Assembly (NCBI RefSeq): GCF_028069725.1
Contig: NZ_JANEWG010000024.1
Coordinates: 1 to 64,000 of the forward strand
Direction of reading: 5' to 3'
Origin: Citrobacter sp. Awk 4
GTDB lineage: Bacteria; Pseudomonadota; Gammaproteobacteria; Enterobacterales; Enterobacteriaceae
Length of the DNA stretch: 64,000 nt
The notes under the pieces are model-generated. The model was not told where the DNA came from and searched no databases. It was given only the letters and a program-made list of their open reading frames with translations. Position 1 is the stretch's first letter. Every line of letters begins with the position of its first letter. Positions 22,260-33,044 of the stretch are shown piece by piece. The translations under genes and the position numbers were made by a program.

Positions 22260-22286
22260 TGACACCCGCCCCGATATAAAACAGAC

Positions 22287-22299
22287 TAATGCACTGATA
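22287..22299 (-). promoter_or_regulatory. Possible IHF site between dyad and sigma-54 promoter of megL
   Basis: On the minus strand TATCAGTGCATTA matches the IHF consensus WATCAA-N4-TTR with one mismatch, in an AT-rich stretch between the upstream dyad and the promoter, where DNA bending would help. A weak consensus, so chance is possible. Confidence 0.3.
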
Positions 22300-22316
22300 T
22301 TAAAGAACTCCTTTCA

Positions 22317-22332
22317 TGGCACAGCGATTGCT
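22317..22332 (+). promoter_or_regulatory. Sigma-54 promoter of megL
   Basis: TGGCACAGCGATTGCT carries the invariant GG and GC dinucleotides with the correct 10-bp interval and agrees fully with the consensus TGGCAC-N5-TTGCW. The predicted start is near 22342, leaving a leader of about 33 nt with an AAAGGAGA ribosome site before the megL ATG. A convergent sigma-54 activator gene lies 2.7 kb away in the same module. Confidence 0.85.
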
Positions 22333-22344
22333 ATATGAGTATGA

Positions 22345-23571
<1,227 letters not shown>

Positions 23572-23700
23572 CCATGACGCCCTGGGCCGACATCACCGGT
23601 CCAGGGGGATGAAATCAAGGCACAAACAGCCTGGCTATACGCCTCATCCTTCGCCATTAAGCACCCCGGAGGATGATGTGTATTTTGGGCAGGGGGCTCT

Positions 23701-24999
23701 ATGCAGGACAACACAATACAATTAAGTAACAATAAAATAACCACTACGTCATCCTCAAAAAAATTACCGTTTACAAAATATGATTTTGGCTGGGTGTTAT
23801 TATGCATCGGTATGGCGATTGGCGCAGGAACCGTATTAATGCCCGTACAAATCGGTCTGACCGGAATATGGGTATTTATCGTCGCTTTTATTATTGCCTA
23901 TCCTGCAACCTATATTGTTCAGGATATTTATTTAAAGACATTATCTGAAAGTGAAACCTGTAACGATTATACCGATATAATTAGCCACTATCTGGGTAAA
24001 AACTGGGGAGTGTTTCTGGGGGTAATTTACTTCCTGATGATTATCCACGGTATCTTTATTTACTCGTTATCCGTTGTATTTGACAGTGCATCGTATATTA
24101 AAACATTTGGTCTGACAGATGCAGACCTCTCGCAATCCATCCTCTACAAAGTGGCAATTTTTTCCCTCCTTGTCGCCATTGCATCTGGCGGTGAAAAGTT
24201 ACTGTTTAAAATCTCAGGACCGATGGTGGTAGTGAAAGTTGGCATCATTATCGTGTTTGGTTTCGCCATGATCCCACACTGGAATTTCAGTAACATAACG
24301 GCATTTCCACAGGCGTCAGTCTTCTTCCGCGATGTTTTGCTGACGGTCCCTTTTTGCTTTTTCTCTGCGGTGTTTATTCAGGTGCTAAACCCAATGAATA
24401 TCGCCTACCGAAAACGAGAAACCGACAGGGTACTGGCAACCCGAATGGCGATCCGTACCCACCGTATTAGCTACATCACTCTGATTGCGGTTATTTTATT
24501 CTTCTCCTTCTCGTTTACGTTTTCGATTAGCCATGAAGAAGCCGTTTCCGCTTTTGAACAAAATATCTCCGCTCTGGCATTAGCGGCGCAGGTAATTCCG
24601 GGGCAAATTATTCACATCACATCGACGATATTAAATATCTTCGCGGTGCTGACGGCCTTTTTCGGTATTTATCTCGGTTTCCATGAAGCGATCAAAGGTA
24701 TTATTCTTAATTTACTTAGTCGCGTAATTAATGTTGAGAAAATTAGCCCGCTGGCGCTTACCCTCGGAATTTGTACCTTTATCGTCATTACGCTGGTTAT
24801 TTGGGTCTCTTTCCGCGTCTCCGTACTTATTTTCTTCCAGTTGGGTAGTCCGCTCTATGGTATTGTTTCCTGTATCATTCCTTTCTTCCTGATCTATAAA
24901 GTCAAACAACTGGAAAAACTGCGCGGTCTGCGAACCTGGCTGATTTTGCTGTACGGGATCCTGCTGTGCTTTTCACCGCTATTGAAGCTGATTGAATAA
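23701..24999 (+). CDS. yhjV: HAAAP-family amino acid transporter YhjV
   Basis: A 432-residue inner-membrane protein with about 11 TM helices of the hydroxy/aromatic amino acid permease family (SdaC/TdcC-like), beginning with a hydrophilic tail rich in Asn/Thr/Ser and then the [21 protein letters not shown] first helix. E. coli yhjV lies at the same place next to dppF, and I recall closely similar sequence, so I treat it as the orthologue. Downstream of megL and on the same strand, it may import methionine or another substrate for MegL; the substrate is unproven. A weak GC-rich hairpin (23580-23606) between the two genes lacks a T run and may set relative expression. Start: ATG with a GGGGG ribosome site. 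Confidence 0.75.
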   Translation: MQDNTIQLSNNKITTTSSSKKLPFTKYDFGWVLLCIGMAIGAGTVLMPVQIGLTGIWVFIVAFIIAYPATYIVQDIYLKTLSESETCNDYTDIISHYLGKNWGVFLGVIYFLMIIHGIFIYSLSVVFDSASYIKTFGLTDADLSQSILYKVAIFSLLVAIASGGEKLLFKISGPMVVVKVGIIIVFGFAMIPHWNFSNITAFPQASVFFRDVLLTVPFCFFSAVFIQVLNPMNIAYRKRETDRVLATRMAIRTHRISYITLIAVILFFSFSFTFSISHEEAVSAFEQNISALALAAQVIPGQIIHITSTILNIFAVLTAFFGIYLGFHEAIKGIILNLLSRVINVEKISPLALTLGICTFIVITLVIWVSFRVSVLIFFQLGSPLYGIVSCIIPFFLIYKVKQLEKLRGLRTWLILLYGILLCFSPLLKLIE

Positions 25000-25007
25000 T
25001 GCAAGGT

Positions 25008-25043
25008 AAGCGCCGTCAGTGGCTCCTGCAAGCGGCGGCGCTT
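25008..25043. terminator. Bidirectional hairpin between yhjV and the sigma-54 activator
   Basis: AAGCGCCG and CGGCGCTT form an 8-bp stem around a 20-nt loop in the 42-bp gap between convergent genes, overlapping the regulator's stop codon. There is no strong T run on either side. Confidence 0.4.
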
Positions 25044-26256
25044 AATTGACATCCTCGAGTTGATAACTCCGGATCTTATTCAGCACCGTGGTATGCGAGA
25101 CGCCAAGCGCTTTTGCAATATCCCGTGACGATACGTTCTCACCGACCATCTGCTCAATGATTTTGCGCTCTGCATGCTGAACCTGTTCTTTAAACGGGAA
25201 TGCCGTTCCCTGCGTTATATTTGGGCTTTCTTCAACGGGTAGGTTCACTAAGCGTAAATCTTCCATCGTTATCACATCACACTCAGACATTAGCATTAGC
25301 CGGATGATGGCATTTTCCACCTCTCTGACATTACCCGGCCAGCGATGACGAAGTAAAAATGAAAAACAGGCTCTATCCAGAATAATCCTCCGCTGAAATT
25401 CCTTAGCGTATTTATGGACAAAGTGGCGGATCAGCAAGGCGATATCCTCCGGCCGCTCACGAAGCGGAGGGATAGTCAGCGAAAGGACATTAATGCGATA
25501 GTAAAGATCGGCGCGCAGTTGACACCGTTCGACCATCTCTTCCAGGTTAGCGTTGGTGGCGACAATAATACGTGCATTAACCGGGATAATGTGTGAACCA
25601 CCGACCCGCCGAATGCCACCATCCTGCAACACACGCAGTAATTTAGCCTGGAGATTCAGCGGCATTTCGCCAAACTCATCCAGAAAAAGCGTACCGTGAT
25701 CCGCTATCTCAAAGAGCCCTTTTTTCCCTTTGCTGTCTGCACCGCTGAACGCCCCTTTTTCATAGCCGAAAAATTCACTCTCCATCAACGTTTCAGGAAG
25801 TGCGGAGCAGTTCACGGGGATAAAAGGATAAAAACGACGTTGCCCGGAATTATGAATGGCGCGCGCCAGAAGTTCCTTACCGGTTCCGGTTTCACCACGG
25901 ATCAACACCGTATATTTGCTGTCGGCAATTTTTATCGCTTTTTCAATCAGCGACTGCATGCCCGGGCTGCTGCAAATAATATCGGAAAAATAACGCGGGC
26001 GGGCCAGTTCTGACGAAGATTGCCCGGTCATATCTTCGGAAAGCCAGGCAACATTAACAATATCGGGGCGCTGGCATAACCGGTTCTGCACACTGGAAAT
26101 ATCCTGCACGTGGCGACTCCAGGATTTAATCAGGATCCTGCCGGGCGTGACTTTCATCGAAATAATATTAATGTCGCAGCAGGAAAACTCCTTGAGGACA
26201 TCCTCAACCATGGACAGGCGATCAATTGTTCTGATATCCCAGCGTATCGTGACCAC
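25042..26256 (-). CDS. Sigma-54-dependent transcriptional activator, TyrR-like with ACT domain
   Basis: A 404-residue enhancer-binding protein. Residues 1-70 look like the ACT ligand-binding domain of TyrR/PhhR; there is no PAS domain. The AAA+ domain has Walker A GETGTGKE (121-128), the sigma-54 contact loop as GAFSGA (168-173, Ser in place of the usual Thr) and Walker B TLFLDE (189-194). A C-terminal HTH near 375-398 resembles that of TyrR. Unlike TyrR itself, which lacks the loop, this one should work with sigma-54. The start is a GTG with a GGAG ribosome site. The obvious target is the sigma-54 promoter of megL. The ACT domain suggests an amino-acid effector, perhaps methionine. I recognise the family but no named orthologue. 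Confidence 0.85.
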   Translation of the reverse strand: MVTIRWDIRTIDRLSMVEDVLKEFSCCDINIISMKVTPGRILIKSWSRHVQDISSVQNRLCQRPDIVNVAWLSEDMTGQSSSELARPRYFSDIICSSPGMQSLIEKAIKIADSKYTVLIRGETGTGKELLARAIHNSGQRRFYPFIPVNCSALPETLMESEFFGYEKGAFSGADSKGKKGLFEIADHGTLFLDEFGEMPLNLQAKLLRVLQDGGIRRVGGSHIIPVNARIIVATNANLEEMVERCQLRADLYYRINVLSLTIPPLRERPEDIALLIRHFVHKYAKEFQRRIILDRACFSFLLRHRWPGNVREVENAIIRLMLMSECDVITMEDLRLVNLPVEESPNITQGTAFPFKEQVQHAERKIIEQMVGENVSSRDIAKALGVSHTTVLNKIRSYQLEDVN

Positions 26257-26387
26257 GTTTGCTCCATTTCATTTAGCAACTGCGATTTAACCGATAATTC
26301 TGTGACGTTACGACATCTGCATACATTCTAACCTATGCGGAATAATCTTCTGCCAATGGACTCACATTGCGGACTCAAAAATAAAAT

Positions 26388-26417
26388 ATAAAAAAACCGG
26401 AGCACAAGGCTCCGGTT
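26388..26417 (-). terminator. Rho-independent terminator of the dpp operon
   Basis: A 9-bp perfect stem (AACCGGAGC / GCTCCGGTT) with an ACAAG loop, followed on the minus strand by a run of T, 20 bp past the dppF stop. Confidence 0.9.
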
Positions 26418-26436
26418 ATGAGGGGATTACCGGCAG

Positions 26437-27441
26437 TTATTGCTGTGGATTTTCATCCTGATCAACAGCGAAGCAGGCCACCAGCTGGCCACGGTAGTCT
26501 TTAAGCTGCGGCTGCAACTGAGTGCAGGGACCAAAGCGGCGACGGCAACGCGCATTAAAGGCGCACCCCGGCGGCGGATTCAGCGGGCTTGGCAGCTCGC
26601 CGGTCAGTTTGATGCGCTCGCGGCGATCGTCCGGGTTCAGACGCGGCGTGGCTGAAAGCAGAGCCTGCGTATACGGATGGCGTGGATTACTGAAGATCTG
26701 GTCTTTCGTCCCTTTCTCCACGCAGCGGCCTAAATACATCACCATCACTTCATCAGCAATGTGTTCCACCACCGACAGGTCGTGCGAGATAAAGACGTAA
26801 GAGAGCCCCAAATCCTGCTGCAAATCCATCATCAGGTTCAGCACCTGCGCGCGCACGGAAACGTCCAGCGCCGAGACGGGTTCGTCGGCAATCACCACAT
26901 CCGGGTCGAGCATCAGACCACGGGCGATAGCGATACGCTGACGCTGACCGCCGGAAAACATGTGCGGATAGCGATCATAATGTTCGGTTTTTAGACCGAC
27001 TTTCGCCATCATCGCCAGCGCTTTTTCGCGGCGCTGCTCTTTGCTGAGCGAGGTGTTGATCAGCAGCGGCTCTTCCAGAATCTGTCCCACCTTTTTACGC
27101 GGGTTCAGAGAACCGTACGGGTTCTGGAACACAATCTGGATTTTCTGCCGACGCAGTTTCTGCGCCTGCGGATCGTGTTTAAGCAGATCTTGCCCCTGAT
27201 AGTACAGCTCACCACCGGTCGGGGTTTCAATCATCGTCAACAGACGACCGAGCGTGGATTTCCCACAACCTGATTCCCCCACCACTGCCAGAGTTTTACC
27301 GCGCTCCAGGGTAAACGAAACGCCATCCAGCGCTTTTACCAGTCGTTCAGGGGCAAACAGCCCCTTCTTCACCGGATAGTATTTCTTCAGATCGATAGCC
27401 TGCAACAGCGGTTGTTGCGAGGTGGCCTCGTGCGTACTCAT
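26437..27441 (-). CDS. dppF: Dipeptide ABC transporter ATPase DppF
   Basis: Second ATPase of the dipeptide/heme-precursor importer, pairing with DppD on the cytosolic face. The 334 residues contain Walker A GESGCGKS near residues 57-64, signature FSGGQRQR near 163, Walker B and the OPP/DPP-specific C-terminal domain with a Cys cluster ([14 protein letters not shown]), probably an iron-sulphur or structural metal site typical of this subfamily. Overlaps dppD by 4 bp; last gene of dppABCDF. Confidence 0.96.
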   Translation of the reverse strand: MSTHEATSQQPLLQAIDLKKYYPVKKGLFAPERLVKALDGVSFTLERGKTLAVVGESGCGKSTLGRLLTMIETPTGGELYYQGQDLLKHDPQAQKLRRQKIQIVFQNPYGSLNPRKKVGQILEEPLLINTSLSKEQRREKALAMMAKVGLKTEHYDRYPHMFSGGQRQRIAIARGLMLDPDVVIADEPVSALDVSVRAQVLNLMMDLQQDLGLSYVFISHDLSVVEHIADEVMVMYLGRCVEKGTKDQIFSNPRHPYTQALLSATPRLNPDDRRERIKLTGELPSPLNPPPGCAFNARCRRRFGPCTQLQPQLKDYRGQLVACFAVDQDENPQQ

Positions 27442-28421
27442 AGTGTTGGCCTCCCGGCATCATCGAGTGGGTAGTGGCATTTCGACTGGCGACCTTCACC
27501 CAGTTGCATCAGTTCCGGCTCTTCGCCACGGCATTTGTCCGTCGCATACGGGCAGCGAGGATTCAGCAGACAGCCGTTCGGGCGGTCATATTTCCCCGGC
27601 ACCACGCCAGGCAGTGAGGCCAGGCGCGCCTTGTCCTGCGCAAATTCAGGCAGTGCGCGAAGCAACGCCTGAGTATACGGATGACGCGGGGCGTGGAAGA
27701 TATCATGCGCATTCCCCGTTTCCACCACCTGACCGGCATACATCACAATGATTTTGTGCGCAGCTTCCGCCACCAGCGCGAGGTCATGGGTAATCAGCAC
27801 CAGCGCCATATTCTCTTTCTGCTGCAATTCCAGCAGCAATTCGATGATTTGCGCCTGGATAGTCACATCCAGCGCGGTGGTCGGTTCATCGGCAATCAGC
27901 AGCTTCGGCCGACAGGCAATGGCCATCGCAATCATCACTCGCTGGCTCATCCCACCGGACAACTGGTGCGGATAGACGTCCAGGCGCGAGGCCGCGTCGG
28001 GAATACCGACCAGGTTTAACAGATCGATCGCCCGCTGAAGGCGGGTTTTCTTGTTGCCGCCCTGATGCACCTTGATGGCTTCCATTATCTGGAAACCCAC
28101 GGTATAACAAGGGTTAAGGCTGGTCATCGGGTCCTGGAAAATCATCGCCACTTCGGCGCCGACCAGGTTGCGTCGCTCTTTTTCGGAGATACGCTTCAGA
28201 TCCTGACCGTTAAACTCCAGCTTTTCCGCCATCACGCGACCGGGATAATCAATCAGCCCCATGATCGCCAGCGAACTGACCGATTTACCCGAACCGGACT
28301 CGCCCACAATACCGACCACTTCCCCCTGATTTACGCTATAGCTGATACGGTCTACGGCGCGAAACGGGGTACCTTCATCACCGAAGTGCACCGATAATTT
28401 GTCTACATTTAATAACGCCAT
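27438..28421 (-). CDS. dppD: Dipeptide ABC transporter ATPase DppD
   Basis: First ATPase of the importer: 327 residues with Walker A GESGSGKS near residues 40-47, signature LSGGMSQR, Walker B and the C-terminal [14 protein letters not shown] cluster. It hydrolyses ATP with DppF to drive uptake through DppBC. It starts 10 bp past the dppC stop. Confidence 0.96.
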   Translation of the reverse strand: MALLNVDKLSVHFGDEGTPFRAVDRISYSVNQGEVVGIVGESGSGKSVSSLAIMGLIDYPGRVMAEKLEFNGQDLKRISEKERRNLVGAEVAMIFQDPMTSLNPCYTVGFQIMEAIKVHQGGNKKTRLQRAIDLLNLVGIPDAASRLDVYPHQLSGGMSQRVMIAMAIACRPKLLIADEPTTALDVTIQAQIIELLLELQQKENMALVLITHDLALVAEAAHKIIVMYAGQVVETGNAHDIFHAPRHPYTQALLRALPEFAQDKARLASLPGVVPGKYDRPNGCLLNPRCPYATDKCRGEEPELMQLGEGRQSKCHYPLDDAGRPTL

Positions 28422-28431
28422 CTCGAACCTC

Positions 28432-29334
28432 TTACTGCTTCAGTTTGGGATCGAGCGCGTCACGCAGACCGTCACCCATCAGGTTAAATGCCAGCACCGT
28501 CAGCAGGATCGCCAGACCCGGGAAGGTCACGACCCACCAGGCACTTTGCGCAAACTGCAACACGTCGGAGAGCATGGTGCCCCACTCCGGCGTCGGCGGC
28601 TGCGCGCCCATACCCAGGAAGCCAAGGGCGGCCATATCGAGAATGGCGTTAGAAAAACCGAGCGACGCCTGAACAATCAGCGGCGCAAGGCAGTTAGGGA
28701 AAATATTGACGAACATCTGACGCATCGCGCCAGCGCCCGCCACACGGGAAGCGGTAACATAATCGCGGTTTACCTCGACCAGCACCGCAGCGCGCGTTAA
28801 ACGAACGTAGTGCGGTAGCGCCACGAATGTCAGCGCCAGTGCGGCGTTGCCAATCGAAGGACCGAATACCGCCACCAGCACCAACGCGAGCAGCAGGCTC
28901 GGGAGCGCCAGCATGATATCGACCACACGCATAATGATGTTATCGACGATACCGCCGAAGTAACCGGCCACCAGTCCCAGCACCACGCCCATGATCAGCG
29001 ACAGCACCACCACCAGACAGCCGACCAGCAGCGATAAACGCGCGCCGTACATCAGACGCGACAGTACATCACGGCCCACATCGTCGGTCCCCAGCAGGTG
29101 CGCCATCGTGCCGCCTTCCTGCCATGCCGGCGGCGCCAGCAGCACATCACGGAACTGATCTGCCGGATTATAGGGGGAGATAAAGTTTGCAAAGGCCGCA
29201 ATCAGGATCATGATGACGACATACACCAGACCCACAACGGCACCCTTGTTGCGTTTAAAATAGTGCCAGAACTCCTGCATCGGGGTCATTGGCACCGGTG
29301 CAGTCATAACTTTATTTTCAGTAACCTGTGACAT
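28432..29334 (-). CDS. dppC: Dipeptide ABC transporter permease DppC
   Basis: A 300-residue inner-membrane permease with six predicted TM helices and a BPD_transp_1 EAA-type loop (around [20 protein letters not shown]). It forms the channel with DppB. N-terminal cytosolic segment of about 35 residues as in the OppC/DppC family. Spaced 9 bp from dppB. Confidence 0.96.
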   Translation of the reverse strand: MSQVTENKVMTAPVPMTPMQEFWHYFKRNKGAVVGLVYVVIMILIAAFANFISPYNPADQFRDVLLAPPAWQEGGTMAHLLGTDDVGRDVLSRLMYGARLSLLVGCLVVVLSLIMGVVLGLVAGYFGGIVDNIIMRVVDIMLALPSLLLALVLVAVFGPSIGNAALALTFVALPHYVRLTRAAVLVEVNRDYVTASRVAGAGAMRQMFVNIFPNCLAPLIVQASLGFSNAILDMAALGFLGMGAQPPTPEWGTMLSDVLQFAQSAWWVVTFPGLAILLTVLAFNLMGDGLRDALDPKLKQ

Positions 29335-29343
29335 GATGGCCCC

Positions 29344-30363
29344 TTACTTCTTATGACGAATACGCGGGTTCACCACGCCGTACAGCAGATCGACCAGCAG
29401 GTTGACGAGAATAATCATCGTCGCCACCAGCAATACTCCGCCCTGGACTACCGGATAATCGCGACGTTGCAGCGCATCAATCAGCCAGCGCCCAAGTCCA
29501 GGCCACGAGAAGATGGTTTCAGTCAGAATCGCCCCTGCCAGCAGCGTCCCCACCTGTAAACCAATCACCGTCACGACAGGCAGCATTGCGTTACGCAGGG
29601 CGTGAATAATGATCACACGCATCCTGGTGAGCCCCTTGGCGCGAGCGGTACGGATGTAATCCTCACCCAGCACTTCCAGCATCGAGGAACGCGTCATACG
29701 CACAATCACCGCCAGCGGGATGGTGCCGAGCACCATGGCAGGCAGGATCATATGCGCCAGCGCATCAATAAAATTGCCCTCTTCACCCCAGATAGCGGTA
29801 TCGATTAGCATAAAGCCCGTTAGCGGGTTGGTGTCATCAAGGAACACCATATCGCTCACCCGCCCGGAAACCGGGGTCAGGTTCAGTTGAACGGAGACCA
29901 ACATAATCAACATCATGCCCCACCAGAAGATAGGCATGGAGTAACCGGTCAGCGCCAGGCCAACGGCGGTGTGATCGAAAATGGAACCGCGCTTGACGGC
30001 GGCGAGCACCCCGACCGGAATCCCGACCGCGGTAGCGAAAATCATGGCGCAAACACCCAGTTCCAGCGTCGCTTTAAAGCGAGGGACGAACTCCTCCCAC
30101 ACCGGTAAGCGGCTTTTCAGCGAGATGCCTAAATCACCATGCATAACCCCCCAGATGTAATGGAGGTACTGCTGCCACATCGGTTTATCCAGACCGAGTT
30201 CTGCCAGCAATTGAGCGTGACGCTCAGGGGAGATACCACGCTCACCCGCCATGATCATCACCGGATCGCCAGGGATCATATGAACGAAGGCAAAGGTGAG
30301 AAGAGTGATACCGATAAACGTGGGGATGACGAGTCCCAAACGTCGGAGAATGAACTGCAACAT
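29344..30363 (-). CDS. dppB: Dipeptide ABC transporter permease DppB
   Basis: A 339-residue permease starting MLQFILRRLG, with six TM helices and the EAA loop near ARAKGLTRMRVIIIHALRN. The frame remains open 19 codons upstream to 30420, but the ATG at 30363 gives the E. coli length and the standard DppB N-terminus. A 161-bp gap with a hairpin separates it from dppA, consistent with higher expression of the binding protein than of the membrane components. Confidence 0.95.
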   Translation of the reverse strand: MLQFILRRLGLVIPTFIGITLLTFAFVHMIPGDPVMIMAGERGISPERHAQLLAELGLDKPMWQQYLHYIWGVMHGDLGISLKSRLPVWEEFVPRFKATLELGVCAMIFATAVGIPVGVLAAVKRGSIFDHTAVGLALTGYSMPIFWWGMMLIMLVSVQLNLTPVSGRVSDMVFLDDTNPLTGFMLIDTAIWGEEGNFIDALAHMILPAMVLGTIPLAVIVRMTRSSMLEVLGEDYIRTARAKGLTRMRVIIIHALRNAMLPVVTVIGLQVGTLLAGAILTETIFSWPGLGRWLIDALQRRDYPVVQGGVLLVATMIILVNLLVDLLYGVVNPRIRHKK

Positions 30364-30425
30364 AACCCGGATTCTCTCTAATGACGCGCCGCCTGGTGAC
30401 AGTGCGTCTGTATTGCTCACAAATC

Positions 30426-30455
30426 TTATCTCCCCCTCACGCGAGAAGGAGATAA
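30426..30455 (-). terminator. Attenuating hairpin between dppA and dppB
   Basis: TTATCTCC and GGAGATAA form an 8-bp stem, extended internally by CTC/GAG, in the dppA-dppB gap. There is no long T tract, so it more probably protects the dppA 3' end or attenuates than fully terminates. Confidence 0.5.
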
Positions 30456-30524
30456 AGCATTACTGCCAGGGGCGGTACGCGGACCGACTTAACGGTGCGT
30501 AGCGCCTCCCGGCGTTGCTTTTAA

Positions 30525-32132
30525 TTATTCGACAGAGACGTTTTCGAAGTGGTGTTTGCCTAATGGATCAACCACATAGCCTTTGACTTCTTTACGCACT
30601 GGCTCGTACACGGTGGAGTGAGCAACAATCAGAGCCGGGGCTTGATCGTGCATCACTACCTGAGCTTGTTTGTAGAGCTCAATACGCTTGTTATGGTCGT
30701 CAGTCGCGCGTGCCGGCTGAATCAGGTCTTCAAACGGCTTGTAGCACCAGCGAGAGTAGTTAGAACCGTCTTTCGCCGCAGCGCAGCTGAACAGGGTGGC
30801 GAAGAAGTTATCCGGATCCCCGTTGTCGCCGGTCCAGCCCATCATCACAGCCTGATGCTCACCCGCTTTGGCGCGTTTCAGATACTCGCCCCACTCGTAG
30901 GTCACAATCTTGGCCTGAACGCCGATCTTAGCCCAGTCAGCCTGAACCATTTCCGCCATACGGCGTGCATTCGGGTTGTACGGACGCTGTACTGGCATCG
31001 CCCACAGCTCAACGGTAAAGCCTTTATCCTGGCCTGCTTCTTTCAGCAGCGCTTTCGCTTTCTCAGGATCGTAGGTGTAGTCTTTAACGTCGTCGTTATA
31101 GCCCCACATGGTTGGCGGGATCAGGTTCTTTGCCGCCACGCCAGCGCCCTGGTAAACCGCTTTGATAATCGCTTCTTTGTTCACCGCGTAAGTCAGCGCC
31201 TGACGCACTTTCACGTCATCAAACGGTTTCTTCTCGGTGTTGAAGGAGAGATAACCGACGTTCAAACCTGCCTGCTCCATCAGGTTGATGTTTTTGTCCT
31301 GCTTCATGCGCGCGATGTCTGCCGGATTCGGGTACGGCATCACCTGGCACTCGTTCTTCTGCAGTTTGGCGTAACGCACAGAGGCATCAGGCGTAATGGA
31401 GAAGACCAGACGATCGATCTGCGGCTTGGTGCCCCAGTAGCCCGGGAACGCTTTATAGAGAATACGGGAGTCTTTCTGGTACTGCAGCAGCTGGAACGGA
31501 CCGGTACCGATTGGGTTCAGGTCGACTTTTTCCGGCGAACCGGCTTTCAGCATGTTGTCTGCATATTCTTTGGAAAGAATAGAGGCGAAGTCCATTGCCA
31601 GGTCAGCAAGGAACGGCGCTTCCGGACGCGTCAGCACGAACTGAACGGTGCTGTCGTCGACTTTCTTCACTTCGCTAATCAGGTCAGGCAGCCCCATCCC
31701 TTCAAAGTATTCATAGCTGCCGCCAGAGACTTTGTGGTACGGGTTTTGCGCATTTTTCTGGCGATCGAAGGAGAACACGACGTCGTCTGCATTAAAATCA
31801 CGCGTCGGTTTAAATTCTTTGTTGTCCTGCCACTTCACGCCTTTGCGTAAATGGAAAGTATAGGTTTTACCGTCTTCACTGATTTCCCACTTCTCAGCGA
31901 GGCCAGGAATGACTTCGGTAGTACCGGTTTTAAATTCCACCAGACGGTTATAGATAGGTACTGAGCTGGCGTCATAGGTTGTACCAGAGGTGAACAACTG
32001 TGGGTTGAACCCTTCAGGAGAACCTTCTGAACAATAAACCAGAGTTTTAGCCTGTACACTTGCTGCGACAGTCATAGCCACAAGGCTCAGACCAAGCTTC
32101 AGCATCCCTGACTTCTTCAAGGAAATACTCAT
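30525..32132 (-). CDS. dppA: Periplasmic dipeptide-binding protein DppA
   Basis: High-affinity dipeptide receptor for DppBCDF, also used for peptide chemotaxis (with Tap) and heme uptake in E. coli. The ATG at 32132 gives 535 residues, the E. coli length, with a signal peptide ending VQA-K near residue 28 and an SBP_bac_5 fold. An in-frame ATG 18 codons upstream is rejected because it leaves a non-signal-like N-terminus. The leader just before the ribosome site is C/A-rich, the type of target bound by the sRNA GcvB. Confidence 0.96.
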   Translation of the reverse strand: MSISLKKSGMLKLGLSLVAMTVAASVQAKTLVYCSEGSPEGFNPQLFTSGTTYDASSVPIYNRLVEFKTGTTEVIPGLAEKWEISEDGKTYTFHLRKGVKWQDNKEFKPTRDFNADDVVFSFDRQKNAQNPYHKVSGGSYEYFEGMGLPDLISEVKKVDDSTVQFVLTRPEAPFLADLAMDFASILSKEYADNMLKAGSPEKVDLNPIGTGPFQLLQYQKDSRILYKAFPGYWGTKPQIDRLVFSITPDASVRYAKLQKNECQVMPYPNPADIARMKQDKNINLMEQAGLNVGYLSFNTEKKPFDDVKVRQALTYAVNKEAIIKAVYQGAGVAAKNLIPPTMWGYNDDVKDYTYDPEKAKALLKEAGQDKGFTVELWAMPVQRPYNPNARRMAEMVQADWAKIGVQAKIVTYEWGEYLKRAKAGEHQAVMMGWTGDNGDPDNFFATLFSCAAAKDGSNYSRWCYKPFEDLIQPARATDDHNKRIELYKQAQVVMHDQAPALIVAHSTVYEPVRKEVKGYVVDPLGKHHFENVSVE

Positions 32133-32320
32133 TCTTCTGCTCCAATTGTGATGTTTTGTTGTTTTACCCTTTGCAGTGGGCTGCACCGCCTGGCCTTTTT
32201 TGTTTTTTACCCGGCCGGGTCGGCGTTAAGAGGATGGGGATTCCGTTCACATAAACGACTGAGTTGCAGTGCGGATTCTCCATGAAATGCCCCTCATGCC
32301 CTACAATCTGTCAACAGAAT
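32133..32320 (-). promoter_or_regulatory. dppA promoter and C/A-rich leader
   Basis: On the minus strand a TTGACA box (32309-32314) is followed 17-18 bp later by a weak GGCATT/GCATTT -10, implying a leader near 150 nt. The last 40 nt before the start codon are rich in ACAACAAAACATCACAA before a TTGGAG ribosome site; GcvB pairs with such leaders in E. coli and Salmonella dppA. The remainder of the 744-bp gap, from 32321 to 32725, shows no gene or motif that I can defend. Confidence 0.45.
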
Positions 32321-32725
32321 GTGAAAACGTCAATACAGGTAACCGCGATTTACAGCAACGGTGAGAATTCACAAACAAAGATTAAAAAAACTTCAGACCA
32401 CTATTTTCAGCAGAGAAATTTGTGCTACGCGTACAACACCAGAATTAATCTCTTCATAGTTAGCAACATTTGGTGGTTAACGTTTGTGCATATTATGAAA
32501 AATTTCTGACGAGATGCTGCATATCTGAGCGATTAATATCATGAACGTTAAAGCGCACAGCGGAAAATGCTGGGTTCAACCATAAGTAACGCAAAAAAAG
32601 ATTCAAACAAATATCAAAAAAGGCAATGGAATATGTCACAAAATCGTTAACACACAGAGAGAAGTGGGGCGCATTTTTGCCGCAATAGTGCGGATCAGTC
32701 ACTGGTAGGATTCGATGCACTAAAT

Positions 32726-32837
32726 TGCCTGATGGCGCTTCGCCCGTAGGCCGGATAAGGCGCTTGCGCCGCCATCCGGCAATGCCGGGCATGGTGTGGT
32801 GTTTTTGCCTGATGGCGCTTCGCTTATCAGGCCTACA
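32726..32837. repeat. REP/BIME cluster between dppA and proK
   Basis: Two related units beginning TGCCTGATGGCGCTTCGC (32726 and about 32807) flank an inverted REP (GGCGCTTGCGCCGCCATCCGGCA). The arrangement is a classical bacterial interspersed mosaic element in non-coding DNA. Confidence 0.85.
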
Positions 32838-32842
32838 GATGC

Positions 32843-32870
32843 AAAAAAGCCTGCTCAAGAGCAGGCTTTT
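32843..32870 (-). terminator. Terminator of proK
   Basis: A GC-rich perfect stem (AAGCCTGCTC / GAGCAGGCTT) followed on the minus strand by six T, 6 bp past the tRNA CCA end. Confidence 0.9.
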
Positions 32871-32876
32871 CGAATT

Positions 32877-32953
<77 letters not shown>

Positions 32954-33044
32954 AATGCGGGGCGCATATTACTGCTGGGGTGCGCGCCCGTCAATCCCTT
33001 AGTATTAAAATGTCTTCTAATCGGCGAGAAAGTCAGCAGCGCGA

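Noticed and set aside
21875-22279. Plus-strand open frame of 134 codons between bcsG and megL
   Set aside because: It runs antisense to the Ldr toxin, through the Rdl terminator and into the megL regulatory region; no family similarity is seen.
30618-31850. Long plus-strand open frame (about 410 codons) opposite dppA
   Set aside because: It is the antisense shadow of a high-GC3, conserved dppA; composition is His/Arg/Val-rich with no recognisable domain and no ribosome site.
32726-32837. Repeats resembling a short CRISPR array
   Set aside because: The units are REP palindromes of unequal spacing, without uniform repeats and spacers or cas genes.
32493-32858. Minus-strand open frame of 121 codons between dppA and proK
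   Set aside because: Overlaps REP elements and the proK terminator; no family similarity.
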